From: Salinirussus salinus
GTDB taxonomy: Archaea > Halobacteriota > Halobacteria > Halobacteriales > Haloarculaceae
DNA: 64,000 nt
Reading direction: 5' to 3'
Assembly: GCF_009831455.1 (NCBI RefSeq)
Contig: NZ_WOWO01000004.1
Location: forward strand, 186,001 to 250,000
The notes beneath the pieces were generated by a model, which saw nothing but the letters and a program-made list of their open reading frames with translations, made no database searches and was not told where the DNA came from. A program made the position numbers and the translations under genes. Of this stretch, positions 51,141 to 59,643 are shown one piece after another (the first letter of the stretch is position 1; every line of letters starts with the position of its first letter).

Positions 51141-51353
51141 TCCCTCGTATGTTGGGACAGCCCCCAACATCATAAGACCAGCGGTGATTCCTGGCTACAC
51201 TCCCGGTCTACCTCGTCGATGGGACACGGGAGAACACGAGTGCGACAACGCCTCGGTACCGAAAATATCTGAGTCGGCCAGAACGAAAATAACACTGTTC
51301 GTATCCTGTTGCCGAGTTACAATTTCTGCCGACGGGCGAAGCGTGTCGGTTCC

Positions 51354-51743
51354 TCAGTCGTCGCGGATGACCATGACCTTCACCCGGCGGACCCCATCGA
51401 AGTCGCGGAGCCGGTAGCTCAGTTCCCGGACCCGGCCGACGGCACCGCGGCAGAACAGCGACTCGAGACACCACTCCCCCTGGTGGGTGTGGCTCGTGTT
51501 CAGGATGACATCCTGGTACTGGTGTTGCACGCCGTGGAGGTCCTCGATCACGTCGTGGTGGCGGTAGTCGAAGGCGACGAGTGCGACCACCTCGCCCGCC
51601 AGGTCCTCGAGCCGGGAGTGGGATTCGATGTACTCCTGCATCGCCTCCCGCACCGCCCGCGACCGGTTGTCCAGCCCTTCCTCCTGCCAGACCCGGTCGA
51701 ACTCCGCGACCAGCTCGTCGGGGACGTTGAAACTCGTTCGCAT
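51354..51743 (-). CDS. nikR: NikR-like nickel-responsive ribbon-helix-helix regulator
   Basis: A 129-residue transcription factor. Residues 1-45 are the ribbon-helix-helix DNA-binding domain (RTSFNVPDELVAEFDRVWQE), and the rest is the ACT-like nickel-binding domain. His74, His85, His87 and Cys92 line up with the four nickel ligands of E. coli NikR (His76, His87, His89, Cys95), with one residue fewer between the last His and Cys. It is divergent from the NicO-like gene at 51848 and 5 kb from cbiM. Nickel-bound NikR usually represses nickel uptake; target sites are inferred only. Confidence 0.9.
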   Translation of the reverse strand: MRTSFNVPDELVAEFDRVWQEEGLDNRSRAVREAMQEYIESHSRLEDLAGEVVALVAFDYRHHDVIEDLHGVQHQYQDVILNTSHTHQGEWCLESLFCRGAVGRVRELSYRLRDFDGVRRVKVMVIRDD

Positions 51744-51847
51744 TACCCGTCCTTCGGCGCACCCACACAAGAGGGTGAGTATGATGCCACGGCCGGTCCG
51801 GTATTAACAACCGTTATCGGTCACCTGTGCGGAGATGGGCAACGACG

Positions 51848-52705
51848 ATGGTTCAGGGGGAGGCGTTCGGGCTGTTGCTCGGGGCGGTTGCGCTCGACGC
51901 CGTCCACGGGGTCGAGCCGGGTCACGGCTGGCCCGTCGCGGCCTCGTACGCGCTCGACCAGTCGAACAAGTGGCTGTACGGGTTCGCCGCCAGCCTCATC
52001 CTCGGGGTCGGCCACCTCGTCAGCAGCCTCGCGATGGTCGGCGCGTTCTTTTACGCGAAGGGATTTTTCGACCTCATGCAGGTCAACGAGCCGATCACGG
52101 TGGTCGGTGACATCCAGGTCGGCGGGCCGGTCAGCCTCGTCGCCGGCGTCCTGCTCGTTCTCCTCGGCATCCGGGAGTACCGGCACGGCCACTCCCACGG
52201 GCACGGGGACGGTCACGGACAGGAGCACGACGACGGTCACGGACACGAGTACGGCGACGGTCACGAACACGGGCACGCCCACGAACACAGTCACTCGCAC
52301 GACCGCGACGACGGGCACGCACACGACCACGACCACGAGGACCGCGGAGTCGGTGCGCGGCTGAAGCAGTTCATCCCGTTCGTGGGCGGGCACACCCACG
52401 GCAGCGCCGACGACGCCGCCGACCGCGGCCTGTTCGGGATCGCGTGGTTCGCCTTCTTGCTGGGGTTCGCTCACGAGGAGGAGTTCGAGATCATCGCGCT
52501 CTGTGCGGGGTCGAACTACTGTCTCGAGCTGATGAGCGCGTACGCGCTCACCGTCATCCTCGGCATCGTCGGGCTGACGATGCTGCTGATCGCCGGCTAC
52601 CACAGGTACGAGGAACGGGTCGAGCGGTACACCCCGTACCTCCCCGCTGTCTCGGCGGCTGTCCTCGTCACCATGGGCCTGGGGTTCATCGTCGGGCTGT
52701 TCTGA
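51848..52705 (+). CDS. NicO/RcnA-like nickel-cobalt transporter with His-rich loop
   Basis: A 285-residue membrane protein with a first block of helices (residues 5-80), a hydrophilic loop of about 60 residues extremely rich in His, Asp and Gly (around 112-165; pairs such as HGHSHGHGDGHG), and a second block of helices. The transmembrane motifs DAVHGVEPGHGW and LGFAHEEEFEIIAL contain conserved His and Glu of the NicO superfamily. Import (NicO/HoxN-like) or export (RcnA-like) cannot be told by eye; the His-rich loop is typical of RcnA. It is divergent from nikR with a 104-base shared region. Confidence 0.87.
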   Translation: MVQGEAFGLLLGAVALDAVHGVEPGHGWPVAASYALDQSNKWLYGFAASLILGVGHLVSSLAMVGAFFYAKGFFDLMQVNEPITVVGDIQVGGPVSLVAGVLLVLLGIREYRHGHSHGHGDGHGQEHDDGHGHEYGDGHEHGHAHEHSHSHDRDDGHAHDHDHEDRGVGARLKQFIPFVGGHTHGSADDAADRGLFGIAWFAFLLGFAHEEEFEIIALCAGSNYCLELMSAYALTVILGIVGLTMLLIAGYHRYEERVERYTPYLPAVSAAVLVTMGLGFIVGLF

Positions 52706-52793
52706 GTCGGGTGGCCGTCCGCTCTGGCGGTGCCACTCCCCGGAGCACCAGTGGCCGCTGAAGTGGGTCGAGACCCGAAGCGGCAGCGGCGGA

Positions 52794-53858
52794 CTACGCC
52801 TCGGGTGTCGGCGGCTCGGCGAAGTCGGCCCGCTCGAGTGGCGGCTCGTAGACGCCGGTCTCGGTGACGAGGTAGTCCACCAGCTCCATCGGCGTCCGGT
52901 CGAAGGCGGGGTTGTAGACGGGGACGTCTTCCGGCGCGTTCTGGGTGCCGTATATCTCCCGGAGTTCGGTCGGGTCGCGCTCCTCGATCTCCACCTCGTC
53001 GGCGCTCCGTTCGGTGTCGACGGTGGCGTGTGGCGCGGCGACGACGAAGGGCACGTCGTGGCGGTCGGCGACGACGGCGTGTTTGTAGGTACCTATCTTG
53101 TTGAAGACGACGCCCTGGTCGCCGTCGGGACCACCACCCTCCAGGACCACGCGGTCGGCGCCGACGACGACGGCGTCGACCCGTCCTTCCTGCAGGCTGA
53201 GGCCGGCGGCGTTGTCGGGGATGAGGGTCACGTCGACGTCGCGCTCCATCAGTTCGACGGTGGTGATCCGCGAGCCCTGATTGAGTGGGCGGGTCTCGTT
53301 TGCCACGACGTCGACGTCCTTGCCTGCCTCCCGGGCGGAGTAGACCACCCCGAGGGCGGTCCCCCAGTCGACGGTCGCGAGCGCGCCGGCGTTGCAGTGG
53401 GTCATCACCGTCGCCCCGTCGGCGAGCAGGCCGGCGCCGTGCTCCCCCAGGCGCTTGTTGCGCCGGACGTCCTCGTCGGCCAGCTCCTGGGCCGCATCGA
53501 GGGTGCGCTCGCGGGCCTCCCCTATCGAGTCGCAGTCGGCGAGCACCCCGAGGAGCGCGTCGACCTCCCGGGCGAGGTTGACCGCCGTCGGACGGGCGTT
53601 CGCGACCCGCTCGGCGTCGGCGCGGACGGTCTCGGCGAACTCCTCGTACCCGTCTGCGTCGTTGGTCCGGGTTGCGAGCGCGACCCCGTACGCGCCCGCG
53701 GCCCCGAGCGCCGGCGCGCCGCGCACGCGGAGGACTTCGATACTCTCGACCAGGTCGCCGATGGTTTCGGCGCGGTAGGTCGTGTACTCGGCCGGGAGCT
53801 TCGTCTGGTCGACCATGACCACGCAGTCCCGGTCCTCGTCCCAGTCAATTGTTCGCAT
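52794..53858 (-). CDS. mtnA: S-methyl-5-thioribose-1-phosphate isomerase-like protein
   Basis: A 354-residue isomerase of the eIF2B-related family. VRGAPALGAAGAYG near 46-59, Cys155 in MTHCNAGAL, ANETRPLNQGSRIT and Asp235 in VVGADRV are the MtnA substrate-binding and catalytic residues. It converts methylthioribose 1-phosphate (or 5-deoxyribose 1-phosphate) to the ribulose phosphate. Ribose-1,5-bisphosphate isomerase of the archaeal nucleotide-salvage route is a paralogue and remains an alternative. A class II aldolase lies upstream in the same orientation, which favours methylthioribose or deoxyribose salvage. Confidence 0.87.
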   Translation of the reverse strand: MRTIDWDEDRDCVVMVDQTKLPAEYTTYRAETIGDLVESIEVLRVRGAPALGAAGAYGVALATRTNDADGYEEFAETVRADAERVANARPTAVNLAREVDALLGVLADCDSIGEARERTLDAAQELADEDVRRNKRLGEHGAGLLADGATVMTHCNAGALATVDWGTALGVVYSAREAGKDVDVVANETRPLNQGSRITTVELMERDVDVTLIPDNAAGLSLQEGRVDAVVVGADRVVLEGGGPDGDQGVVFNKIGTYKHAVVADRHDVPFVVAAPHATVDTERSADEVEIEERDPTELREIYGTQNAPEDVPVYNPAFDRTPMELVDYLVTETGVYEPPLERADFAEPPTPEA

Positions 53859-53918
53859 ATCACACACTCGGCGGTCGAGCCTGATAACCGTTTCTCGGCG
53901 GTCCGGAACGGGGGCCTG

Positions 53919-54137
53919 CTACTGCACGCCGCGACCGTCGTCCTGGGGGACCGTGTGTCCGCCGGCGTTGGCCAGCCGCCACCGGTAGAGGGTGTGCGCG
54001 AGCGAGACGACGGCCTGCGGGGGCAGGGGCTGGACCTCCTCGAACTCGGCGGCGAGCCAGTCGTTGTAGGCGTGGCGGAGTTTCTGTGCGTCCTTCAGCG
54101 CCGTCTCGAGCTGCCGGCGGTAGATGTCGTTCGTCAT
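53919..54137 (-). CDS. small uncharacterised haloarchaeal protein between aldolase and mtnA
   Basis: A 72-residue mainly helical protein (TNDIYRRQLETALKDAQKLR then HAYNDWLAAEFEEV) with a polar end. It lies between the aldolase (96 bases upstream) and mtnA (60 bases downstream) on one strand, so it is probably in their operon. No motif suggests a catalytic role. The ATG at 54137 is where the helical part begins. Confidence 0.6.
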   Translation of the reverse strand: MTNDIYRRQLETALKDAQKLRHAYNDWLAAEFEEVQPLPPQAVVSLAHTLYRWRLANAGGHTVPQDDGRGVQ

Positions 54138-54233
54138 GAGCTGCGTGTCGGTCGGGTATCCCAACGTTGGAGGCCGGTCTCTTGAATCTCCGGATCCGGG
54201 CCGACGGGCGGCGGGGCCGACTACGGGGTCGGG

Positions 54234-54866
54234 TCAGCCCTCCTGGCCGTACGTCGCGAAGCGCTGGGCGACCCGGTCTAGTTCGCCCTCCGGAAGGACC
54301 TTGCCGCCTCCGAGCGCCCGCGCCCGACAGTCCAGTCCCGCGACGGCCTCGACGGCCCCGGCGGCCTCGACGGCCCCGGCGGCGTCCGGTCCGGTCGCCA
54401 CCAGCCCGTGGTTGGCGAGCAGGCAGGCCCGGCTGTCGGCCACGGCCATTGCGTCGACGGCGTTGGCCGCGAGCGCCTCGGTGCCGTAGGTGGCGTAGTC
54501 GGCCACCGGCACCTCGCCGCCCGCGAGCGCGAGCATGTAGTGGACCGGCCGGACCGGTTTCCCGAGTACCGCGAGCGTCGTCGCCCACGGCGAGTGGGTG
54601 TGCGCGACCGCGCCCACGTCGAGGCGGTCGTAGATGGCGCGGTGCATCGGCGTCTCGCTCGAGGGCTCGAGCGCGCCCGCGACCACCTCCCCCTCGAGGG
54701 TCACGACCGGCACGTCCCCGTGGCCGACCTCGTCGTAGGGGACGCCCGAGGGGGTGACCGCGAACCGGTCGCCGCGCCGGACGCTGAGGTTGCCGGTCCG
54801 TCCCGGTGTGAGCGCGGCCAGCCGGTCGAGTTCGTCCGCGACCGCCCTGCGTTCGGCGTCGAGCAT
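54234..54866 (-). CDS. class II aldolase/adducin family protein
   Basis: A 210-residue zinc-dependent aldolase fold related to fuculose-1-phosphate aldolase. Metal ligands His89 and His91 in AHTHSPWATTLAVLG and His153 in ANHGLVATG, and the catalytic Glu71 in SSETPMHRAIY, are all present, so the enzyme should be active. With mtnA downstream, the likely reaction is cleavage of a methylthioribulose- or 5-deoxyribulose 1-phosphate into DHAP and an aldehyde. The ATG at 54866 is preceded by a CCTATGTA box about 26 bases upstream on the minus strand. Confidence 0.87.
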   Translation of the reverse strand: MLDAERRAVADELDRLAALTPGRTGNLSVRRGDRFAVTPSGVPYDEVGHGDVPVVTLEGEVVAGALEPSSETPMHRAIYDRLDVGAVAHTHSPWATTLAVLGKPVRPVHYMLALAGGEVPVADYATYGTEALAANAVDAMAVADSRACLLANHGLVATGPDAAGAVEAAGAVEAVAGLDCRARALGGGKVLPEGELDRVAQRFATYGQEG

Positions 54867-54925
54867 ACCGGCGCTTGCAGCCGGCGGTACATAGGTGGCG
54901 TGCAGCCGCTGACTGGAGCGCCACC

Positions 54926-54932
54926 GTTTATG
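54926..54932 (+). promoter_or_regulatory. TATA box of hyuA
   Basis: GTTTATG centred 27 bases before the ATG at 54956; it predicts a leaderless transcript. Confidence 0.45.
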
Positions 54933-54955
54933 CCCCGGACGGTCCGTGGAGGGGT

Positions 54956-56941
54956 ATGGACGGTATCCGGCTCGGCGTCGATGTCGGGGGAACCTTCACC
55001 GACGTCGTTCTGTTGGCCGACGGGGTGACGACGGCGAAGGTGCCGACGACGGCCGACCAGAGCGAGGGGGTGCTCGCGGGCCTCGAGGCGGCCTGCGAGG
55101 CGGCCGGCGTCGACCCCCCCGATGTCGAGGGGTTCAGACACGGGATGACCGTCGCGACCAACGCCCTCCTCGAGGGCGAGGGCGCGGAGACGGCGCTGGT
55201 CACGACCGAAGGGTTCCGGGACGTGCTCGCTATCGGCCGCCAGGACCGGCCGGCACTGTACGACATCGACGCCGGAAAGCCCGACCCGCTGGTGCCCCGC
55301 GAGCGCCGGTACGAGGTCGACGAGCGGGCGACCGTCGAGGGGGTCGAACGGGCGGTCGACGAGGCCGAAGTACGCGACCTCGCGGCCGGGATCGCGGCCG
55401 ACAGCGTGGCCGTCTCGCTGTTGCACGCCTACGCCCACCCGGACAACGAGCGCCGGGTCGCCGCGACCCTCCGGGAGGAACTGGACGCGACGGTCGTCGC
55501 CTCCCACGAGACGCTCGCGGCCTTCCGGGAGTACGAGCGGACGGCGACGACGGTCGCCGACGCCTACGTCACGCCGGTGATCGCCGACTACCTCGGGCGG
55601 CTGGCAGCGCGGGCCGACGAGCGCGGGCTGCCGGCCCCGCGGGTGATGCAGTCAAACGGCGGCATCGCCGACGGGGAGACGGTCCGCGAGCACGGCGTCC
55701 ACACGGCGCTGTCGGGGCCCGCCGCAGGGGTCGTCGGCGCGGCGCTGTTCGAGCCCGAGAGCCACGACGGGGTCGTCACCTTCGACATGGGCGGCACCTC
55801 CAGCGACGTGGGGCTGGTCCGGGACGGCGCGGTGGAGCGGACGACCGAGGGGGCGGTCGGCGGCCACCCGGTCCGGGTGCCGATGGTCGACGTCGAGACC
55901 GTCGGTGCCGGCGGCGGCTCGGTCGCGTGGGTCGACGACGGCGGGGCCTTGCGGGTGGGGCCCCAGTCCGCTGGCGCCGAGCCCGGTCCGGCCTGCTACG
56001 GCCGCGGCGGCGAGGCGCCGACCGTCACCGACGCGGCGCTCGTGTTGGGCTACCTGGGGCCGGACACCGAACTCGGCGACGGGCTGGCGCTCGACGCCGA
56101 CGCTGCCGAGGCCGTCATGGCCGACCTGGCGGAGGAGGCCGGCCTCGAGGGGCCGGTCGCGGCCGCCCGGGGCGTCTACCGGGTGGCGAACGCGACGATG
56201 GCCCGCACCATCCGGGAGGTGACCGTCGAGCGGGGCCACGACCCCCGGCGGTTCGCGATGGTCGCGTTCGGCGGCGCCGGCCCGATGCACGCCGCGGCGC
56301 TCGCCGACCGCCTCGACGTCGAGACGGTGCTCGTCCCGCGGGCCAACGGCGTGCTCTCGGCGCTCGGACTGCTGGCCGCCGACGAACGACACGACGCCGT
56401 TCGGACCCTCGGCGGGCGGCTCGACGCGGTCGACCCGGAGACGGTCGAGTCCCGCTACGACGACCTCCGCGAGCGGGTGCTGGCCGAGACCAGCGACCCC
56501 GAGGCGGCCGCCCTCACCCGCGGCGCGGACCTGCGCTACGCGGGCCAGAGCCACGAACTCACCGTCGACGTCGCGGCGTTCGACCCGCCGGACGTGGCCG
56601 AGGCGTTCCACGCGGCCCACGAGCGGGCGCGGGGCTACCGGCTCGACGAGCCGGTCGAACTCGTCACCCTCCGCGTCACGGCGACGATTCCTGGCGACGA
56701 GCCGGACGTCGCTCACGAGGGGGGCGATTCGGAGCCACGGACCAGCCGACCGGTCCGCGCCGACGACGGACCGCACGAGACGCCGGTGTACGACCGGGAG
56801 GCAGTCGCGGCCGGTCTGGCAGTCGACGGGCCGGCAGTCTTCGAGGGGGCGGAGAGCACCGTCGTCGTTCCGCCGGACTGGAGAGCCGGCGTCGACGAGC
56901 GCGGGACGCTCCGGCTGGAGCGAGCGGAGGGAGAGGCATGA
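54956..56941 (+). CDS. hyuA: N-methylhydantoinase A/5-oxoprolinase type subunit HyuA
   Basis: A 661-residue ATP-dependent amidohydrolase subunit of the ASKHA fold. The phosphate-binding loop is RLGVDVGGTFTDVVLLADG near the start; FDMGGTSSDVGLV near residue 280 is the second motif; VAFGGAGPMHAAALADRL the third. Such enzymes open cyclic amides (hydantoins, oxoproline, or acetone carboxylase-like substrates). The substrate is unknown. The stop overlaps the hyuB ATG by 4 bases. Confidence 0.9.
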   Translation: MDGIRLGVDVGGTFTDVVLLADGVTTAKVPTTADQSEGVLAGLEAACEAAGVDPPDVEGFRHGMTVATNALLEGEGAETALVTTEGFRDVLAIGRQDRPALYDIDAGKPDPLVPRERRYEVDERATVEGVERAVDEAEVRDLAAGIAADSVAVSLLHAYAHPDNERRVAATLREELDATVVASHETLAAFREYERTATTVADAYVTPVIADYLGRLAARADERGLPAPRVMQSNGGIADGETVREHGVHTALSGPAAGVVGAALFEPESHDGVVTFDMGGTSSDVGLVRDGAVERTTEGAVGGHPVRVPMVDVETVGAGGGSVAWVDDGGALRVGPQSAGAEPGPACYGRGGEAPTVTDAALVLGYLGPDTELGDGLALDADAAEAVMADLAEEAGLEGPVAAARGVYRVANATMARTIREVTVERGHDPRRFAMVAFGGAGPMHAAALADRLDVETVLVPRANGVLSALGLLAADERHDAVRTLGGRLDAVDPETVESRYDDLRERVLAETSDPEAAALTRGADLRYAGQSHELTVDVAAFDPPDVAEAFHAAHERARGYRLDEPVELVTLRVTATIPGDEPDVAHEGGDSEPRTSRPVRADDGPHETPVYDREAVAAGLAVDGPAVFEGAESTVVVPPDWRAGVDERGTLRLERAEGEA

Positions 56942-58470
56942 ACGCGGTCGACCTCGAGGTGTTGCGGAACCAGCTCGAGAGCGTCGCCGAGGAGATGGGG
57001 AGGGTCCTGATCCACGGCGCGTACTCGCCGAACATCACCGAGCGCCGGGATTGCTCGACGGCCCTGTTCGACGCCGCGGGCCGGCTGGTCGCCCAGGCCG
57101 AGCACATCCCGGTCCACCTCGGCGCGATGCCGGCGGCCGTCGATGCGGTGCTGGACCGGGACCCGGAGCCCGGCGACCTGTTCGCCCTCAACGACCCGTT
57201 CGAGGGCGGCACCCACCTCCCGGACGTGACGCTCGTCTCGCCGGTCACCCACGAGGGACGGGTCGTGGCGTACGCGGTCTCGCGAGCCCACCACGCCGAC
57301 GTGGGCGGGATGGCACCGGGGAGCATGCCGGCCGGGGCGCGGGACATCCAGCAGGAGGGGGTGCGGCTGCCACCGGTGCGGCTGGTGGCCGGCGGCGAGC
57401 CCCGCGAGGACGTCGAGGCGCTGCTGTTTGCCAACGTCCGCAACCCCCGCGAGCGGCGGGCGGACCTGCGCGCCCAGCGGGCCGCCCACGACCGCGGGGC
57501 CGAGCGCGTGCGCGAGTTGCTCGAGGAACATGGCGACCGCCTGCTCGCGGCCTTCGAGGCCGTCCGGGAGTACTCCCGAGAGCGCATCGAGGCCGAACTG
57601 GCCGCGATCCCGGACGGCGAGTACGCCGCCAGCGACGTCATGGAGGGGGACGGCGTGACCGAGGCGGAGATCCCGGTCGAGGTGACGGTCACCGTCGAGG
57701 GGAGCCGGCTGACCGTCGACTTCGCGGGCACGGCCGACCAGGTTGCGGGCAACGTGAACGCGCCGCTGGCGGTCACGAAGAGCGCGGTCTACTACGTGTT
57801 GCGGTGTGTCACCGACCCCGACATCCCGCCCAACGCCGGGTGTTACGAGCCGGTGACCGTCCGCGCACCCGCGGGGTCGCTGTTGAACCCCGAGCCGCCG
57901 GCGGCCGTGGTCGGCGGCAACGTCGAGACCAGCCAGCGAGTCACCGACGTCGTCTTCGCGGCGCTCGCGGAGGCCGCTCCCGAGCGGGTCCCTGCGGGCG
58001 GGCAGGGAACGATGAACAACCTCACTATCGGCTCCGGGGACTTTGCCTACTACGAGACCGTCGGCGGCGGCGCGGGCGCGACCGCTCGGGCCGACGGGCT
58101 TTCGGGGGTCCAGGTCGGGATGACGAACACGCTCAACACGCCGGTCGAGGCGCTGGAACGGGAGTACCCCCTCCGGGTCGAGCGGTACGCCCTCCGGGAC
58201 GGCAGCGGCGGCGCGGGCCGGAACCGCGGGGGCGACGGACTCGTCCGCGAGCTGACCGTTGAGGCCGATGCGACCGTCTCGCTGCTGACCGAGCGGCGCC
58301 GGCACGCGCCCAGGGGGCTCGCCGGTGGCGGGGACGGGACCCAGGGGCGGAACCTCCTCGACGGCGAGGAGGTCCCCGCGAAAGTCACGGCGGACGTGCG
58401 TCCGGGTACGACGGTCAGGGTGGAGACGCCCGGCGGTGGCGGGTACGGGAGCGAGGACGGCGCGGGGTGA
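56938..58470 (+). CDS. hyuB: N-methylhydantoinase B type subunit HyuB
   Basis: The 510-residue partner of HyuA. Family blocks are [49 protein letters not shown] and [17 protein letters not shown], followed by NNLTIGS and a C-terminal [16 protein letters not shown]. Together A and B form the ATP-driven ring-opening enzyme. The gene is coupled to hyuA by a 4-base overlap. It is followed convergently by the zinc-ribbon gene. Confidence 0.91.
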   Translation: MNAVDLEVLRNQLESVAEEMGRVLIHGAYSPNITERRDCSTALFDAAGRLVAQAEHIPVHLGAMPAAVDAVLDRDPEPGDLFALNDPFEGGTHLPDVTLVSPVTHEGRVVAYAVSRAHHADVGGMAPGSMPAGARDIQQEGVRLPPVRLVAGGEPREDVEALLFANVRNPRERRADLRAQRAAHDRGAERVRELLEEHGDRLLAAFEAVREYSRERIEAELAAIPDGEYAASDVMEGDGVTEAEIPVEVTVTVEGSRLTVDFAGTADQVAGNVNAPLAVTKSAVYYVLRCVTDPDIPPNAGCYEPVTVRAPAGSLLNPEPPAAVVGGNVETSQRVTDVVFAALAEAAPERVPAGGQGTMNNLTIGSGDFAYYETVGGGAGATARADGLSGVQVGMTNTLNTPVEALEREYPLRVERYALRDGSGGAGRNRGGDGLVRELTVEADATVSLLTERRRHAPRGLAGGGDGTQGRNLLDGEEVPAKVTADVRPGTTVRVETPGGGGYGSEDGAG

Positions 58471-58611
58471 CTACAGGTCCCGGGAGTTGTCCAGACACTG
58501 CAGCGTGACCTCGCAGTCCTCGCAGTAGCGCGTCTCCGGCTCGTCGTACCGTGCCCCACACTCGAGGCATTCGTACGTTCCACAACCCTCAACGTCGACT
58601 GAAGGCCTCAT
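58471..58611 (-). CDS. small rubrerythrin-like zinc ribbon protein
   Basis: A 46-residue protein, too short for many gene finders. Cys15 and Cys18 (CLEC) and Cys30 and Cys33 (CEDC) form a two-knuckle zinc ribbon like the rubredoxin-like domain of rubrerythrin. Similar tiny haloarchaeal proteins are annotated as rubrerythrin-like. The ATG at 58611 follows a CATATATTG box (58636-58644) by about 28 bases. No role can be assigned. Confidence 0.75.
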   Translation of the reverse strand: MRPSVDVEGCGTYECLECGARYDEPETRYCEDCEVTLQCLDNSRDL

Positions 58612-58635
58612 CGTGTCCCGTAATGGTGAGATAGT

Positions 58636-58644
58636 CAATATATG
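58636..58644 (-). promoter_or_regulatory. TATA box of the zinc-ribbon gene
   Basis: CATATATTG on the minus strand, centred about 29 bases before the ATG at 58611. Confidence 0.5.
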
Positions 58645-58781
58645 TTTCGCGTACCGAGACAAAAGCGAACAAACGTCTTCAGTCAGCTGCCGGCAACCCC
58701 CCGCAGGGCGACGGCGTGCCGGCAGGCCACCGGCGCGTGGCGACGGGCGTCGTGGCCGGGTGTCGCGCCCGACACCGAAAC

Positions 58782-58789
58782 GGATAAAC
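58782..58789 (+). promoter_or_regulatory. promoter of the tRNA-Ser gene
   Basis: GGATAAAC lies about 29 bases before the first base of the mature tRNA at 58815. It is embedded in an imperfect hairpin (GAAACG...CGTTTC). The 203-base interval from 58612 to here is GC-rich and has no ORF. Confidence 0.45.
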
Positions 58790-58814
58790 GCGTTTCAGCG
58801 GTAGCCGTGGGTGA

Positions 58815-58899
58815 GCCGAGGTAGCCTAGCCTGGCCAAGGCGCCTGCCTCGAGAGCAGGTGTCCGAGAGGACTCGAGAGTTCAAATCTCTCCCTCGGCG
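58815..58899 (+). tRNA. tRNA-Ser (CGA)
   Basis: An 85-base tRNA with a 7-base acceptor stem (GCCGAGG pairs with CCTCGGC), discriminator G, D-arm TAGCCTAGCCTGGCC, anticodon stem CCTGC/GCAGG with loop CTCGAGA (anticodon CGA, reading UCG), and a long variable arm GTCC-GAGA-GGAC as expected for a class II tRNA. The T-arm is GAGAG-TTCAAAT-CTCTC. CCA is not encoded. There is no intron. An immediately following hairpin (58905-58919) may end transcription. Confidence 0.96.
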
Positions 58900-58904
58900 C
58901 TCTC

Positions 58905-58919
58905 CGCGAGCACCTCGCG
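58905..58919 (+). terminator. hairpin 3' of tRNA-Ser
   Basis: CGCGAG-CAC-CTCGCG, a 6-base stem with 3-base loop, begins 6 bases after the tRNA. It could help end transcription or processing. No T-run follows, so it is a weak candidate. Confidence 0.3.
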
Positions 58920-59035
58920 AGCGGGAGCGCTGTCGTGAGTTTGAATCAGGGAGTGGAGCGCAGCGGGCCCCCGGGCGACAGGATTATCTCCCAGTGACAC
59001 GTTACCGGCTAGCGCGCACGGTGCGCGTGATACCC

Positions 59036-59623
59036 ATGGCAGAACTTCTGATGATCGTCGGCGACTTCGGGGAGGATTACGAGATAATGGTACCGTTCCA
59101 GGCGCTGCAGATGGTGGGCCACGAGGTGGACGCCGTCTGCCCGGAGAAGGAGGCCGGCGAGACGGTCAAGACCGCGATCCACGACTTCCGGGGCGACCAG
59201 ACCTATCTGGAGGAGCGCGGGCACAACTTCGAGCTGACGGCGACGATGAGCGAGGTCGACCCCACGGACTACGACGGCCTGGTCGTGCCGGGCGGACGGG
59301 CGCCGGAGTACCTGCGGACCTACGAGGCGGTGCTGGACGCCGTCCGGCACTTCTTCGAGGCCGACAAGCCGGTGGCGGCGCTGTGTCACGGCCCGCAGAT
59401 CCTCGCGGCGGCCGGCGTTCTGGAGGGCTACGAGATGACCGCCTACCCGGCGGTGCGCGCGGAGGTCGAGGCCGCCGGCTGCTCGTGGGTCGACGAGGTC
59501 ACCCGCGACCGGAACCTCGTGACGGGGCAGGCCTGGCCGGACCACGACGAGTGGCTGGCGGAGTTCCTGGACCTGCTGGGGACCGAGATCCAGCACGGCG
59601 AGGTCGCCGCGGCTGACGACTGA
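59036..59623 (+). CDS. DJ-1/PfpI family protein
   Basis: A 195-residue protein of the class I amidotransferase-like fold. Glu13 and the nucleophile Cys117 in ALCHGPQ, with His118, are the PfpI triad; [12 protein letters not shown] precedes it. The family includes intracellular proteases, chaperones and deglycases of glyoxal adducts; the exact activity is uncertain. [11 protein letters not shown] and [11 protein letters not shown] resemble the larger PfpI members. The ATG at 59036 begins AELLMIVGD, the conserved first strand. Upstream is the tRNA and a spacer with no ORF. Confidence 0.9.
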   Translation: MAELLMIVGDFGEDYEIMVPFQALQMVGHEVDAVCPEKEAGETVKTAIHDFRGDQTYLEERGHNFELTATMSEVDPTDYDGLVVPGGRAPEYLRTYEAVLDAVRHFFEADKPVAALCHGPQILAAAGVLEGYEMTAYPAVRAEVEAAGCSWVDEVTRDRNLVTGQAWPDHDEWLAEFLDLLGTEIQHGEVAAADD

Positions 59624-59643
59624 GAGGGACGGAGCGGCCACGC

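Noticed and set aside
54946-58470. Single 1174-codon open frame covering both hyuA and hyuB
   Set aside because: Its first two thirds are out of frame with the clear HyuA sequence and Arg/Gly-rich, as shadow frames are in high-GC DNA; only the last third is the real HyuB, which has its own overlapping start.
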